The notes beneath the pieces were generated by a model. That model ran no database searches and was not told the origin of the DNA. It saw nothing but the letters and a program-made list of their open reading frames with translations. From DASWRT01 sp036403035 (lineage in GTDB: Bacteria > Pseudomonadota > Alphaproteobacteria > ATCC43930 > CGMCC-115725): a DNA stretch of 19,978 nt. Numbering within the stretch: position 1 is the stretch's first letter; each line of letters opens with the position of its first letter. A program made the translations under genes and the position numbers. The DNA lies in assembly GCA_036403035.1 (NCBI GenBank), contig DASWRT010000118.1, positions 1-19,978 on the forward strand, in the 5' to 3' direction. Below are positions 1 to 7,055 of this stretch, one piece after another.

Positions 1-484
1 CGAGATCGCCAGCCAGACCAACCTGCTGGCGCTCAACGCGACGATCGAGGCGGCCAGGGCCGGCGAGGCCGGCAAGGGCTTCGCCGTCGTCGCCAGCGAG
101 GTCAAGTCGCTCGCCGGACAGACCGGAAAGGCGACCGAGGAGATCAAGACCCAGATCGCCGCGATCCAGGCGGAGACGCAGGACGCCGTCGAGGCGATCC
201 GCGGAATCGGCCGGATCGTCGAGGAGATGGATTCGATTGCGGGCGCGATCGCGGCGTCGGTCGAGGAGCAGCAGGCGGCGACCCAGGAGATCGCCCGCAA
301 CGTCAGCCAGACGGCGGCCGGCATGCACGACATCACCGGCAGCATCGCCGGCGTCGGCGACGCGGCAGGCGCCTCCGGCGACGCGGCGGGACAGGTGCTC
401 GCCGTGGCGCAGGATCTGGCGCGGCAGGCGGTGACGCTTCGCGGCGCGGTCGACGGCTTCGTCGCGCGGGTGCGGGCGGCGTAG
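1..484 (+). CDS. Methyl-accepting chemotaxis protein, C-terminal part (5' end outside window)
   Basis: The frame is open from base 2 to the TAG at 482-484 and encodes about 160 residues. It begins inside the highly conserved cytoplasmic hairpin tip of chemoreceptors: EIASQTNLLALNATIEAARA is the signature that contacts CheA and CheW. It continues with GEAGKGFAVVASEVKSLA and a long, heptad-like Ala/Glu/Gln coiled coil (for example SVEEQQAATQEIARNVSQ) that would run back to the membrane. Known family role: transmits ligand or redox signals to CheA to bias flagellar rotation. The sensory N-terminus is not in the window, so ligand and topology cannot be stated. The C-terminus ends FVARVRAA with no NWETF-type CheR/CheB tether. 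It stands alone with respect to che genes here. Identification of the signalling domain is very secure. Confidence 0.95.
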   Translation, partial: EIASQTNLLALNATIEAARAGEAGKGFAVVASEVKSLAGQTGKATEEIKTQIAAIQAETQDAVEAIRGIGRIVEEMDSIAGAIAASVEEQQAATQEIARNVSQTAAGMHDITGSIAGVGDAAGASGDAAGQVLAVAQDLARQAVTLRGAVDGFVARVRAA

Positions 485-657
485 CAGCGGCTGCCGAGCT
501 ATCTCGCTACTCATACCACGGCGCCGCGGCGCTCCCCGGCCGCCGTCCAGGATTGCGAGTTGATCCAGGACGTATGCCCATCGGCAACGTTGGTAGGAGA
601 TGATCGGCCGGCTTCCGCTGCCGCCGACGCGCTTCCGCAACACAGGAGTTGGTGGTC

Positions 658-1053
658 ATGCGTATGACAGGTCTGGCGATTCTCGCCGTCGGAACGGTTC
701 TTGTCCTCCCGCCGGCAACGGCGGCGCTGGCGCAGCAAGGCCAATCGAACCAGGGCGGGCTGGGCGGCGCGCTCGACACGCTCAACCGGACCGTCAATCC
801 CAGCCAGAACCGCGATACCCGCAGCCAGCAACAGGATGATCGGTACGGGCGCGACCAGCAGCAGCAGCAGTACGATCGCGACTCGCAGTACAGCCGCGGA
901 ACGTCGGGCTCGTCGACGCGCAGCGACCGCGCGGGGGGATCGCAATCCTACTCGCGGTACAGCGACCAGGATCTCCGCGACGAGTACTCCCGGATCACGC
1001 GCGACCAGCGTGCCGTCGAGGACGAGATGAGCCGCCGCGGCATACGTCGATAG
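658..1053 (+). CDS. Small secreted Q/R/S-rich hypothetical protein
   Basis: A 131-aa protein of unknown function. I chose the ATG at 658 because AGGAG (643-647) lies 10 nt upstream. A TTG at 649 and another ATG at 664 are alternatives. The N-terminus is a good Sec signal peptide: MRMTGLAILAVGTVLVLPP followed by ATAALAQ, with cleavage expected after ALA, so the product should be periplasmic. The mature part is hydrophilic and low-complexity, with a Q run (RDQQQQQYDRD), many R, D, S and Y residues, and a more ordered C-terminal segment (SDQDLRDEYSRITRDQRAVEDEMSRRGIRR) that looks helical. No enzymatic motif is visible. It is convergent with the serine hydrolase, 59 bp away. The signal peptide and RBS make it a credible gene; no function is assigned. 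Confidence 0.72.
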   Translation: MRMTGLAILAVGTVLVLPPATAALAQQGQSNQGGLGGALDTLNRTVNPSQNRDTRSQQQDDRYGRDQQQQQYDRDSQYSRGTSGSSTRSDRAGGSQSYSRYSDQDLRDEYSRITRDQRAVEDEMSRRGIRR

Positions 1054-1071
1054 CGTCGGGCCGGCGGCGCC

Positions 1072-1094
1072 CGCCCGCCTTGATGAGGCAGGCG
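1072..1094. terminator. Possible bidirectional hairpin between convergent genes
   Basis: CGCCCGCCT (1072-1080) and AGGCAGGCG (1086-1094) pair over 9 positions with one C/A mismatch around a 5-nt loop. The hairpin sits between the stops of the convergent genes ending at 1053 (+) and 1113 (-). There is no T-run on either side, so this is a weak terminator candidate. Confidence 0.3.
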
Positions 1095-1112
1095 GCGAAC
1101 CGGATCGACCGA

Positions 1113-2405
1113 TCAGTTCGCCGCCACCTGCTTCACCAGCCCGTACCACAGCGCCACCGTCTCGGCCGCGGCGGGGTCTTTGCTGGGCAGGACGCGGACC
1201 GCCGTCTGCACCATCACGAGGCGTGAAGCGGGGTCGACGAAGATCGTCTGCCCGTGGATGCCGAGCAGCGCGAACATCCGGCGCTGACCCGGCAGGAGCC
1301 AGACCTGGTAGCCGTAGCCGTAGAACGGCGTCGCCGTCCGCGGCGCGAGATAGCTCTCGCCGTCCGCGACGGTCGTCGCGTCGAGCAGCCAGCGGCGCGG
1401 AATGATCTGACGGCCGCGCCACTCCCCGTCGTGCGCCAGCAGCAGGGCGAAGCGCGCATAGTCGCGGAGCACGGCGTTGAAGCAGCAATAAGCCGCATCC
1501 TGGCCGGTCGGGTCGGTCACCCAGGTGGCGTCGGCCTCCGCGCCGATCGGCTCCCAGATCCGCGACCGCAGATAGTCCGAGAGCGGCATGCCGACGGCGC
1601 GGCGCAGGATCAGCCCGAGCAGTTCGGTCTCGATGCTCGCATAGTGGAACGCGGTGCCGGGCGGCGCCGTGCGCTCGTCGAAGAGCGCGATCGACGCGGC
1701 GGGGCCGTCGCCACGGAACAGGGCACGGCGGAAGCGCGCGAGGTCGTCGGCGCCGCCGTAGTCCTCGCTGAAGGCGACGCCGGACGCCATGTGCAGCAGC
1801 GCCCGGATCGGCGTCGCGCCGTACTGCGTGCCGGCAAGCTCCGGCACGTAGGCGGCGGCGAGGTCGTCGATCGATCGGACGGCCCCTTCCTGGACGGCGA
1901 TGCCGATCAGCATCGCGACGATCGTCTTGGCCATGGACTGCGAGGTGAAGCGGTCCCTGTCGGTGCGTCCATACCGGTAATGCTCGAACAGGATCTCGTC
2001 GTCCTTTGCGACCAGCAGGCCGGTCGCCGGGTTGCGGTCGAGATACTCCTCGATGGTGCGGGTGGCCGACCGGAAGGTGTAGGAGACGGAAATCTCCCGG
2101 GCCGCCCGCCGCAGCGGCGACGGCTCCGCCGCCCGCGGGACGGGATGGGACGAAAACAGCCGGTCGAAATGGCTGAAGCTGCCGACGAGGAAGCGCTGCT
2201 GCTTCGATGTCGCGGCCGTTCCCACCGGATAGTTTTCCGCGGCGCCGTAGGCGGCGGCGTCCGGCCCGTCATCCGAGAAGACCGGTACCGCCGCCGGGCT
2301 CTGGCCTCGCGCCGGGCCGACGGCGCCGCCGCAGAGCCACAGGAGCGCGGCGGCGGCCAATGAAGCTGCCGCTAGCGTGCCGGAGGGGAAAGGACGCGAT
2401 GCCAT
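1113..2405 (-). CDS. Exported serine hydrolase of the beta-lactamase / class C esterase family
   Basis: A 430-aa protein with an N-terminal signal peptide or anchor (about residues 8-34, hydrophobic Ala/Leu stretch, likely cleavage near ARG|QS), so it is probably periplasmic. The penicillin-binding/beta-lactamase fold motifs are present: SxxK at S157-MA-K160 (SQSMAK, the nucleophile), YAS at Y255-S257 (the YxN/YxS general-base motif) and HGQ at 384-386, replacing the usual KTG/HxG. SMAK, YAS and a large N-terminal extension recall the 6-aminohexanoate-dimer hydrolase/EstB branch more than true AmpC enzymes. An esterase, amidase or D-aminopeptidase-type activity is therefore likelier than antibiotic resistance; the substrate is unknown. 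The ATG at 2405 is the only good N-terminal start and no strong Shine-Dalgarno precedes it. The gene is monocistronic. Three TCGACTA repeats lie 26-52 nt upstream. Confidence 0.9.
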   Translation of the reverse strand: MASRPFPSGTLAAASLAAAALLWLCGGAVGPARGQSPAAVPVFSDDGPDAAAYGAAENYPVGTAATSKQQRFLVGSFSHFDRLFSSHPVPRAAEPSPLRRAAREISVSYTFRSATRTIEEYLDRNPATGLLVAKDDEILFEHYRYGRTDRDRFTSQSMAKTIVAMLIGIAVQEGAVRSIDDLAAAYVPELAGTQYGATPIRALLHMASGVAFSEDYGGADDLARFRRALFRGDGPAASIALFDERTAPPGTAFHYASIETELLGLILRRAVGMPLSDYLRSRIWEPIGAEADATWVTDPTGQDAAYCCFNAVLRDYARFALLLAHDGEWRGRQIIPRRWLLDATTVADGESYLAPRTATPFYGYGYQVWLLPGQRRMFALLGIHGQTIFVDPASRLVMVQTAVRVLPSKDPAAAETVALWYGLVKQVAAN

Positions 2406-2430
2406 CGATGAAACCGGGATGCGCGAGTCA

Positions 2431-2457
2431 TCGACTACGGGTCGACTATGTCGACTA
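2431..2457. promoter_or_regulatory. Triple TCGACTA repeat upstream of the serine hydrolase
   Basis: TCGACTA occurs at 2431, 2442 and 2451 (spacings 11 and 9 nt), about one helical turn apart, just upstream of the ATG at 2405 on the minus strand (TAGTCGA on that strand). Sites on one helix face suggest binding of a regulator or overlap with the promoter. This is inference from spacing only. Confidence 0.35.
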
Positions 2458-2631
2458 TATTGCGTATCGGCGGTCCGTTTTGTCGAGTTCCGGTCCGGCC
2501 TTCATCGTGTGCTCGTCGTGAGCCTGCGGGCTAGGGCTGGATCCCCACCACCTCGCCGTGATGCGCTGTCCTGCTCCCGCTCCTCGTCAAAGAAGTTCTG
2601 TGCATGGAGCAGCACTGACACCATGGGTAAC

Positions 2632-2645
2632 CGAACGACCGTTCG
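2632..2645. promoter_or_regulatory. CGAACG-AC-CGTTCG palindrome (possible repressor operator)
   Basis: A perfect 6-bp inverted repeat with a 2-bp centre, the size and style of TetR-family operators. It lies in the 330-bp gene-free interval 2406-2735. No TetR gene is in the window. The rest of that interval (2460-2630 and 2646-2700) shows nothing coding that I can support. Confidence 0.3.
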
Positions 2646-2700
2646 TGCTTACGAGTAGTGCAATTGGTCCGGCAGCGGAGCGGGCTGACGCGGGGAAGCA

Positions 2701-2721
2701 GGGCACGACGATGCCGTGCCC
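2701..2721 (-). terminator. Hairpin after the 2978-2736 gene
   Basis: GGGCACG (2701-2707) and CGTGCCC (2715-2721) pair perfectly around a 7-nt loop, and GC/GC pairs extend the stem past one mismatch. It begins 15 nt after the stop of the minus-strand gene ending at 2736, so it fits the end of that transcript. There is only a TT after the stem, so intrinsic termination would be modest. Confidence 0.4.
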
Positions 2722-2735
2722 CGCTGAAATTACAC

Positions 2736-2978
2736 TCAGCTTTTGCCATCCTCGTCATCGTTGTCCCGGCGGTCGATTTCCCGCATGCGCCGTTCGATGA
2801 ACTCTCGAGGAGAGGGCGGTCGGCTCCGTGGAGCGGAGCGTCGCGGGGCATTATCTCCCGAAGCGGCCTCTTGCTCTGGCCGAGCGAGTTCGTCCCGCTT
2901 CTTTCCAGTTATTTCGGCGATCTTTTCGCGCAGCTTGGCTGCCCGTGTTTGGCGGGCCTCCGAGTCGTCATTACCCAT
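2736..2978 (-). CDS. Small charged hypothetical protein
   Basis: An 80-aa protein of unknown function. The ATG at 2978 is preceded by GGGAG with a 6-nt spacer, which is better than the in-frame upstream start at 3005. The sequence is almost entirely charged and hydrophilic: a helical N-terminus (MGNDDSEARQTRAAKLREKI), a Pro/Arg/Ser-rich centre and an acidic end (RRDNDDEDGKS). There is no signal peptide or membrane segment, so it is probably cytoplasmic and partly disordered. It lies 42 bp after the stop of the HExxE protein gene, in the same direction, so the two are probably co-transcribed. It could be a partner or accessory protein of that gene, but this is context only. Confidence 0.55.
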   Translation of the reverse strand: MGNDDSEARQTRAAKLREKIAEITGKKRDELARPEQEAASGDNAPRRSAPRSRPPSPREFIERRMREIDRRDNDDEDGKS

Positions 2979-3020
2979 ACAGAGCTCCCGGCCACCGGCC
3001 CGCATATTTGGTCAAGCTCC

Positions 3021-4055
3021 TCAATCCGGCCAGACCGACGGGGCTGTCCGGAGCGACTCTGTCTGCGATCCGTTGCCGCCGCGCCGGCTGCCGGACCGCC
3101 GCCCATCAGATCGCCGCCCTTCAGAACGTTGTGCCTGGGTGCGCCATCCGCCCATGCCGGCGATCTCGCCCCTCGTCGCTCGCTCGGCAGTCTCTCCGCG
3201 CTCAGCGGTACCCGCTGTCAATTCCTCAATCTGCTGACGCAGACTGAACGCGCGCTGGGTAGACGCTTCCGTCATGGTCATCACGGGCACTCCCGCCGCT
3301 CTGGCTGCACTGATCCCGCCCGAGAGGGCCTGCGCAGTTTCCCTGGCAATTCTGCGGTCGATTTGGCTCCGGAAGCTTCCGTCACTCGCGCTGATCTGCC
3401 CCAGATTGCGGAAGGTTGGCTCGCTACTGCTGAACCATATCTCCTGCCACCATGTATCGGAGGCGATGTCGAGCCAACTGAGGTAACCGCCGCGAAGGAC
3501 CTGTCTCGGCTCCCGGATCGCACCTGTGAAGGAATAGCGTACACCCGGCGCGGCGACCGGATCGAAGTAGCGGACGGAGTAGAAGTCCGAAACCAGTATG
3601 CCGTTCGCGGTATAGGCAAATTCGGCGGCTTCCGAAGGATCGCATGGTTCGACGAGAAATTGCGCACGCCCCTGATCTGCCTTTGGTGAATCGCTGGTAG
3701 TGAGCCGCATGCCAAAGGGATCGACAAGCATCTCGATCATTTCGTGGCTGGCCGTCAAAGACCACGCATCGACCTGCTCGCGGGCGGTGACCAGCGCGAA
3801 CGGCTGATTGTTTTTGTCGAGGTGAATGCCTTCCGCATCCTGTCCTATATTATCCATGATGACGATTGGCCAGTAACCGACAGGCACATCTTCCAGCCGG
3901 GGGAATGCATCCACGGTCGCCTTGATGCCCCAGAACTGCACGAGGTCGCGCGTAGCCTGCTTCTGCAAGGCAGCGCTCACCTTTGTCAGGTCGCTCGCGT
4001 TAATCAGTTGAGATTCTGCTACCAGCGCAACTTGGCGCAACAGAGTGTCGGTCAT
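3021..4055 (-). CDS. Hypothetical protein with an HExxE (zincin-like) motif and basic C-terminal tail
   Basis: A 344-aa protein. The ATG at 4055 has a strong GGGAGG 7 nt upstream, so the in-frame start at 4157 is unlikely. There is no signal peptide. Residues 60-170 carry the conserved-looking core: PIVIMDN (63-69), then SHEMIEMLVDPFG (103-115), i.e. H104-E105-x-x-E108 with D112, then FLVEPCDP (133-140) and an Asn-Gly-Ile-x-Val-Ser-Asp-Phe segment near 151-158. An HExxE helix followed by further acidic residues is the layout of metal-binding zincin-like proteins. I recall similar uncharacterised bacterial and phage proteins with a 'HE..E...DP ... E.CDP ... VSDF' pattern, but I cannot verify the family here. 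Residues 210-290 look helical; 300-330 is a low-complexity Arg/Ser/Gly tail that might bind nucleic acid or be disordered. Catalysis is inference. The gene lies at the edge of an AT-rich block and probably forms an operon with the 80-aa gene downstream. Confidence 0.8.
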   Translation of the reverse strand: MTDTLLRQVALVAESQLINASDLTKVSAALQKQATRDLVQFWGIKATVDAFPRLEDVPVGYWPIVIMDNIGQDAEGIHLDKNNQPFALVTAREQVDAWSLTASHEMIEMLVDPFGMRLTTSDSPKADQGRAQFLVEPCDPSEAAEFAYTANGILVSDFYSVRYFDPVAAPGVRYSFTGAIREPRQVLRGGYLSWLDIASDTWWQEIWFSSSEPTFRNLGQISASDGSFRSQIDRRIARETAQALSGGISAARAAGVPVMTMTEASTQRAFSLRQQIEELTAGTAERGETAERATRGEIAGMGGWRTQAQRSEGRRSDGRRSGSRRGGNGSQTESLRTAPSVWPD

Positions 4056-4400
4056 TACCGTCCTCCCTTTAGATGCGAGACACCTTTTCCGCGGGAAACT
4101 GCACTCAGTTCCTTCCGCTGAGGCGGTGGAGATGTTTCTTTTACTTATCTTCAACATTCATCCGATGTGATCGTAGGAAGAATACATCGTTCTTTAGAAA
4201 AACAGGAGAAAAAACGGTAACAACATACGCAACTGTGGGACGCGGTCGTTTGGAAAAAATCAAGTCCAACTCGATAAAAATACGAAAGTATGTCTTTGAT
4301 TCGGGTGTGGTCATTAACTTAGGGTTGTTTGTAGATTGCCCTTGTGTCTCGATCTCCATCTATCCTCCGGACGATCATAAATTTCTGCACCGCAGGTGGC
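4056..4400. other. AT-rich block of unlike composition
   Basis: This stretch is AT-rich, with A and T runs around 4190-4300 (for example GAAAAAACGG near 4210 and TTGGAAAAAATCAAG near 4251), against about 65-70% GC on either side. It forms the upstream region of the HExxE protein gene and may hold its promoter. Such an island of AT-rich DNA in a GC-rich chromosome usually marks acquired DNA or a silenced/regulatory region. Confidence 0.6.
4141..4359 (-). CDS. Possible small hypothetical protein in AT-rich DNA
   Basis: A 72-codon frame, notable because stops are frequent in DNA this AT-rich. The ATG at 4359 is preceded by CCGGAGG with a 4-nt spacer, a good ribosome-binding site. The product begins MEIETQGQSTNNPKLMTTPE and has a mildly hydrophobic, beta-like centre (TYFRIFIELDLIF, VAYVVTVFSPVFL) and a charged end. 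No motif is recognised. It runs in the same direction as, and 85 bp upstream of, the HExxE protein gene, so it could be the first gene of that unit. An overlapping opposite-strand frame exists but lacks an RBS. This could still be a chance frame. Confidence 0.38.
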   Translation of the reverse strand: MEIETQGQSTNNPKLMTTPESKTYFRIFIELDLIFSKRPRPTVAYVVTVFSPVFLKNDVFFLRSHRMNVEDK

Positions 4401-4623
4401 TATGAGAGAGTGGGCGTGAACCGAAATGCAAAGGCGCAGAAAATACGATAGATAGCGCGTCCCGGCGGGGCTGGCGCGGCTCCGGGCCGGATTGCGGAAT
4501 GGGGCCGATGCCACCCGCGTGGGCTGCGGATGTTCCCGAAATCACGTGCCGGGATGTCGCTGGTCCCCCTTTGATTTCCTGCTCGCGACAGGTGAACCGT
4601 CCTATGCTGGAGAAATACTCGCA

Positions 4624-5019
4624 ATGCTGCCGTCCCTGTTTCTGCTGCTCGTTTGCCAAGCTGCCGGCGAGGCGGCGGCGAGGCTGTTGCACCTGCCGCT
4701 GCCCGGCCCGGTGATCGGGCTGGCGCTGCTCCTCGCCTGCCTGCTGCTCCGCGGCAGGCGGGGGGTGCCGGAACCGCTCGGCGAGACGGCGGACGGGCTG
4801 CTGCGACATCTGTCGCTGCTGTTCGTGCCGGCCGGCGTCGGCATCACGAACTACCTCGGGCTGATCGCCGATCAGGCGCTGCCTGTCGCGGCGGCGGTGG
4901 TCGGCTCGACGGTGCTGACGATCTGGGTGACCGGGCTGGTGACGAGCCGCGTGGACGCGATGCTGACGGCGCGCCACGGCAGCGGCAGCGGCGGCGCGGC
5001 CGGGAGCGACGCGCGATGA
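4624..5019 (+). CDS. lrgA: LrgA/CidA family holin-like membrane protein
   Basis: A 131-aa protein with four predicted membrane helices: residues 1-16, about 25-43 (LPGPVIGLALLLACLLL), about 60-80 (LRHLSLLFVPAGVGITNYLG) and about 86-108. The motifs LPLPGPVIGL and LSLLFVPAGVG are the family hallmarks. Length matches the family (about 115-135 aa). I start at the ATG at 4624, with GGAGA 10 nt upstream; the frame is open further upstream, but that part is not membrane-like. LrgA-type proteins are described as holin/antiholin-like regulators of murein hydrolase activity and, in several bacteria, as part of small-organic-acid uptake (pyruvate, glycolate) with LrgB. Its stop overlaps the start of lrgB by 4 nt (ATGA), so translation is coupled. 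No LytSR-type two-component regulator is in the window. Confidence 0.92.
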   Translation: MLPSLFLLLVCQAAGEAAARLLHLPLPGPVIGLALLLACLLLRGRRGVPEPLGETADGLLRHLSLLFVPAGVGITNYLGLIADQALPVAAAVVGSTVLTIWVTGLVTSRVDAMLTARHGSGSGGAAGSDAR

Positions 5020-5756
5020 GCGGCGGAGGCGTCGGCGTTGGCGGCGGAGAGTTGTGGCAGCTCTGGGTCTATCTCTCCGGAACGCCGCTGATCGGCCTGA
5101 CCGTGACCCTGGGCGCCTATCTCGCGGCGTACCGGCTGTATGTCCTGTCGGGCGGACGGCCCTGGGCCAACCCGGTGCCGATCGCCATCGTCCTCGTCGC
5201 CGCGGCGCTGCTCGTCACCGGGACGCCGTACCAGACCTATTTCGAGGGCGCGCAGTTCGTGCATTTCCTGCTCGGCCCGGCGACGGTGGCGCTCGCCGTG
5301 CCGCTCTACCGCCAACTCGGCGCGCTGCGCCGCTCGGCCTTGGCGGTGACCGGCGGGGTGCTCGCCGGATGCCTCACCGCGATCGGCAGCGCGGTCGGGA
5401 TCGCGTGGGCGCTCGGCGGTTCGGCGGAGGTCGTCCGGTCTATCGCGCCGAAATCGGTGACGGCGCCGATCGCGATGGGCATCGCCGAGCAGCTCGGCGG
5501 CCTGCCGTCGCTAACCGCCGTCTTCGTCATCCTCACCGGCATCATCGGCGTGGTCTTCGGGCCGGCGCTGCTCAATGTCGCGCGGATTTCCGACTGGCGG
5601 GCGCGCGGGCTGGCGATGGGCGTCGCCGCGCACGGGATCGGCACCGCGCAGGCGATCTCGGCCAATGAGACGGCAGGCGCCTTCGCCGGGCTCGGCATGG
5701 TGCTGAACGGCATCGCGACCGCGGTGCTGCTGCCGCTACTGTTCCGCCTGTTCTGA
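5016..5756 (+). CDS. lrgB: LrgB family membrane protein
   Basis: A 246-aa multi-span inner-membrane protein. The ATG at 5016 overlaps the lrgA stop. The family signatures are visible: FLLGPATVALAVPLY (84-98), APKSVTAPIAMGIAE (144-158) and AAHGIGTAQA near residue 210, the last being the characteristic LrgB/YohK Gly-rich turn. Length fits the family (about 225-245). It forms the two-gene unit with lrgA, and the pair is expected to work together at the membrane. Proposed roles in characterised systems are control of autolysis or transport of small carboxylates (plastid PLGG1, a fused LrgAB homologue, carries glycolate/glycerate). Nothing here decides between them, although the window also has an oxalate/formate-type antiporter. 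Confidence 0.93.
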   Translation: MSGGGVGVGGGELWQLWVYLSGTPLIGLTVTLGAYLAAYRLYVLSGGRPWANPVPIAIVLVAAALLVTGTPYQTYFEGAQFVHFLLGPATVALAVPLYRQLGALRRSALAVTGGVLAGCLTAIGSAVGIAWALGGSAEVVRSIAPKSVTAPIAMGIAEQLGGLPSLTAVFVILTGIIGVVFGPALLNVARISDWRARGLAMGVAAHGIGTAQAISANETAGAFAGLGMVLNGIATAVLLPLLFRLF

Positions 5757-5856
5757 CGGCCGTCCTCAACCCGGAACCGGCGCACCCGCTCGCCCTTTAC
5801 TGGAGAATGAAGGACGGCGCAGCGGCGGCGGAAGCGGGCGTGGGACCGCGCAGGGC

Positions 5857-6912
5857 ATGAGCTATGCGGAATTCGCGCGGAAGACGCTGCTCGTTCTGCT
5901 TCTGGTCGCGCTCGCGCTGCTGCTGTGGGCGATCTCGGGAGTCCTGGTGCTCGCGTTCGGCGCGGCGCTGTTCGGCGTCGCGCTGTCGGCTCTCGCCGGA
6001 TTGCTGAGCCGGGCGACGGGGCTGTCGCGAGACTGGGCGCTCGGCGTCGTCGTCCTGCTCCTGTTCGTGCTCGGCGCGGGCGGCGCTTGGTTTTTCGGCA
6101 CCCGGTTGGTCGCGGAGTTCTCGGCGCTGGCGCAGACGATCCCGGCGAGCATCGGCCGCCTCCGCGCAATACTGCAAGGCAACGATTGGGGGCAGCGGCT
6201 CCTCGACGAGCTTCAGAACCTCGACCTCGCCGGGCTCGGCGGCAGCGCGTTCCCAACGCTGATCGGCACCGCGACCTCGGCGCTCGGGGCGCTCGCCAAC
6301 GCCTTCCTGATCGTCGTCGCCGGCCTCTATCTCGCGTTCCAGCCCGGCCTCTATGTCGATGGCGTCGCCCGGCTCGCCCCGGCCGCGCGACGCGGCGAGG
6401 CGCGGCAGTTCCTGTCGGCGGTCGGCCGCGCGCTGCGGTTGTGGCTGCTCGGCCAGCTCGTCTCGATGGCCGTCGTCGGCATCCTCTCCGGGCTGGCGAT
6501 GTGGCTGATCGGCGTGCCGTCGCCCCTGGCGCTCGGGCTGATCGCCGGCCTGACCGAGTTCATCCCGATCCTCGGCCCGATCCTGGGAGCGGTCCCGTCG
6601 ATCCTGGCGGCGCTGGCGGCCAAGCCGGTCCTCGCGCTCTACGCCGCGGGCGCCTTCGTGCTGATCCAGCAGATCGAGAACCACCTGCTGACCCCGATCG
6701 TCCAGCGCGAGACGGTGTCGCTGCCGCCGGCGCTCACGATCTTCGCGACGGTCGTGGCGGGCGCCGTCGTCGGCCTGCCCGGCGTGCTCTTCGCGACGCC
6801 GCTGGCCGTCGTCGCCATGGTCGCGGTCAAGCTCTTCTATGTCCGGGACGCGCTCGGCGAGGCTCCCGGTCCGCTGCCCGGCGACGGCGAGGGCGGCGGC
6901 GGAAACGATTGA
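5857..6912 (+). CDS. AI-2E family (PerM/YdiK-like) permease
   Basis: A 351-aa membrane protein with about 8 predicted helices: two hairpins at the N-terminus (residues 9-50 and 60-82), a soluble segment of about 60 residues (84-140), then helices from about 140 onward. The family's most conserved segment is present near 230-250: GLTEFIPILGPILGAVPSIL. The C-terminal ENHLLTPIVQRETVSLPPAL and GVLFATPLAVV also match the family. Known roles are heterogeneous: export of the autoinducer AI-2 in E. coli TqsA, and Na+(Li+)/H+ antiport or general transport in others, so the substrate is not assignable. The ATG at 5857 lies 100 bp after lrgB in the same direction, possibly the same transcript. The C-terminus is a short Gly/Asp-rich tail. 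Confidence 0.92.
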   Translation: MSYAEFARKTLLVLLLVALALLLWAISGVLVLAFGAALFGVALSALAGLLSRATGLSRDWALGVVVLLLFVLGAGGAWFFGTRLVAEFSALAQTIPASIGRLRAILQGNDWGQRLLDELQNLDLAGLGGSAFPTLIGTATSALGALANAFLIVVAGLYLAFQPGLYVDGVARLAPAARRGEARQFLSAVGRALRLWLLGQLVSMAVVGILSGLAMWLIGVPSPLALGLIAGLTEFIPILGPILGAVPSILAALAAKPVLALYAAGAFVLIQQIENHLLTPIVQRETVSLPPALTIFATVVAGAVVGLPGVLFATPLAVVAMVAVKLFYVRDALGEAPGPLPGDGEGGGGND

Positions 6913-6975
6913 GGGGCCGGGAGGCGATGGGCGGGCGGCCCGGCCCGGCGCGGCGCGGCGGGTTGGAGCGCACAT

Positions 6976-7009
6976 AAAAAAGCGGCGCTCCCGCTCTCGG
7001 GAGCGCCGC
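6976..7009 (-). terminator. Intrinsic terminator of the oxlT-like gene
   Basis: A perfect 11-bp stem, GCGGCGCTCCC (6982-6992) with GGGAGCGCCGC (6999-7009), and a 6-nt loop. The six A's at 6976-6981 become a U-tract right after the stem on the minus strand. It lies 46 bp past the stop of the minus-strand gene ending at 7056 and also separates it from the convergent permease. Confidence 0.9.
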
Positions 7010-7055
7010 GTGTCCGGCCCGCCGCTTGACGCGCGGACGGATGGACGGACGCGCT

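Noticed and set aside
1113..2405. Calling the serine hydrolase an AmpC beta-lactamase
   Set aside because: It has SxxK and YxS but HGQ instead of KTG and a long N-terminal extension, which fits an esterase or amide hydrolase branch better.
4073..4405. Plus-strand 110-codon frame in the AT-rich island
   Set aside because: It has no ribosome-binding site, overlaps the promoter region of the minus-strand genes, and competes with the better-supported minus-strand 72-codon frame.
4653..5015. An extension of the lrgB frame upstream to an ATG at 4653
   Set aside because: The extension is an Arg/Gly-rich shadow of lrgA in another frame. The ATG at 5016 overlapping the lrgA stop gives a normal LrgB length and N-terminus.
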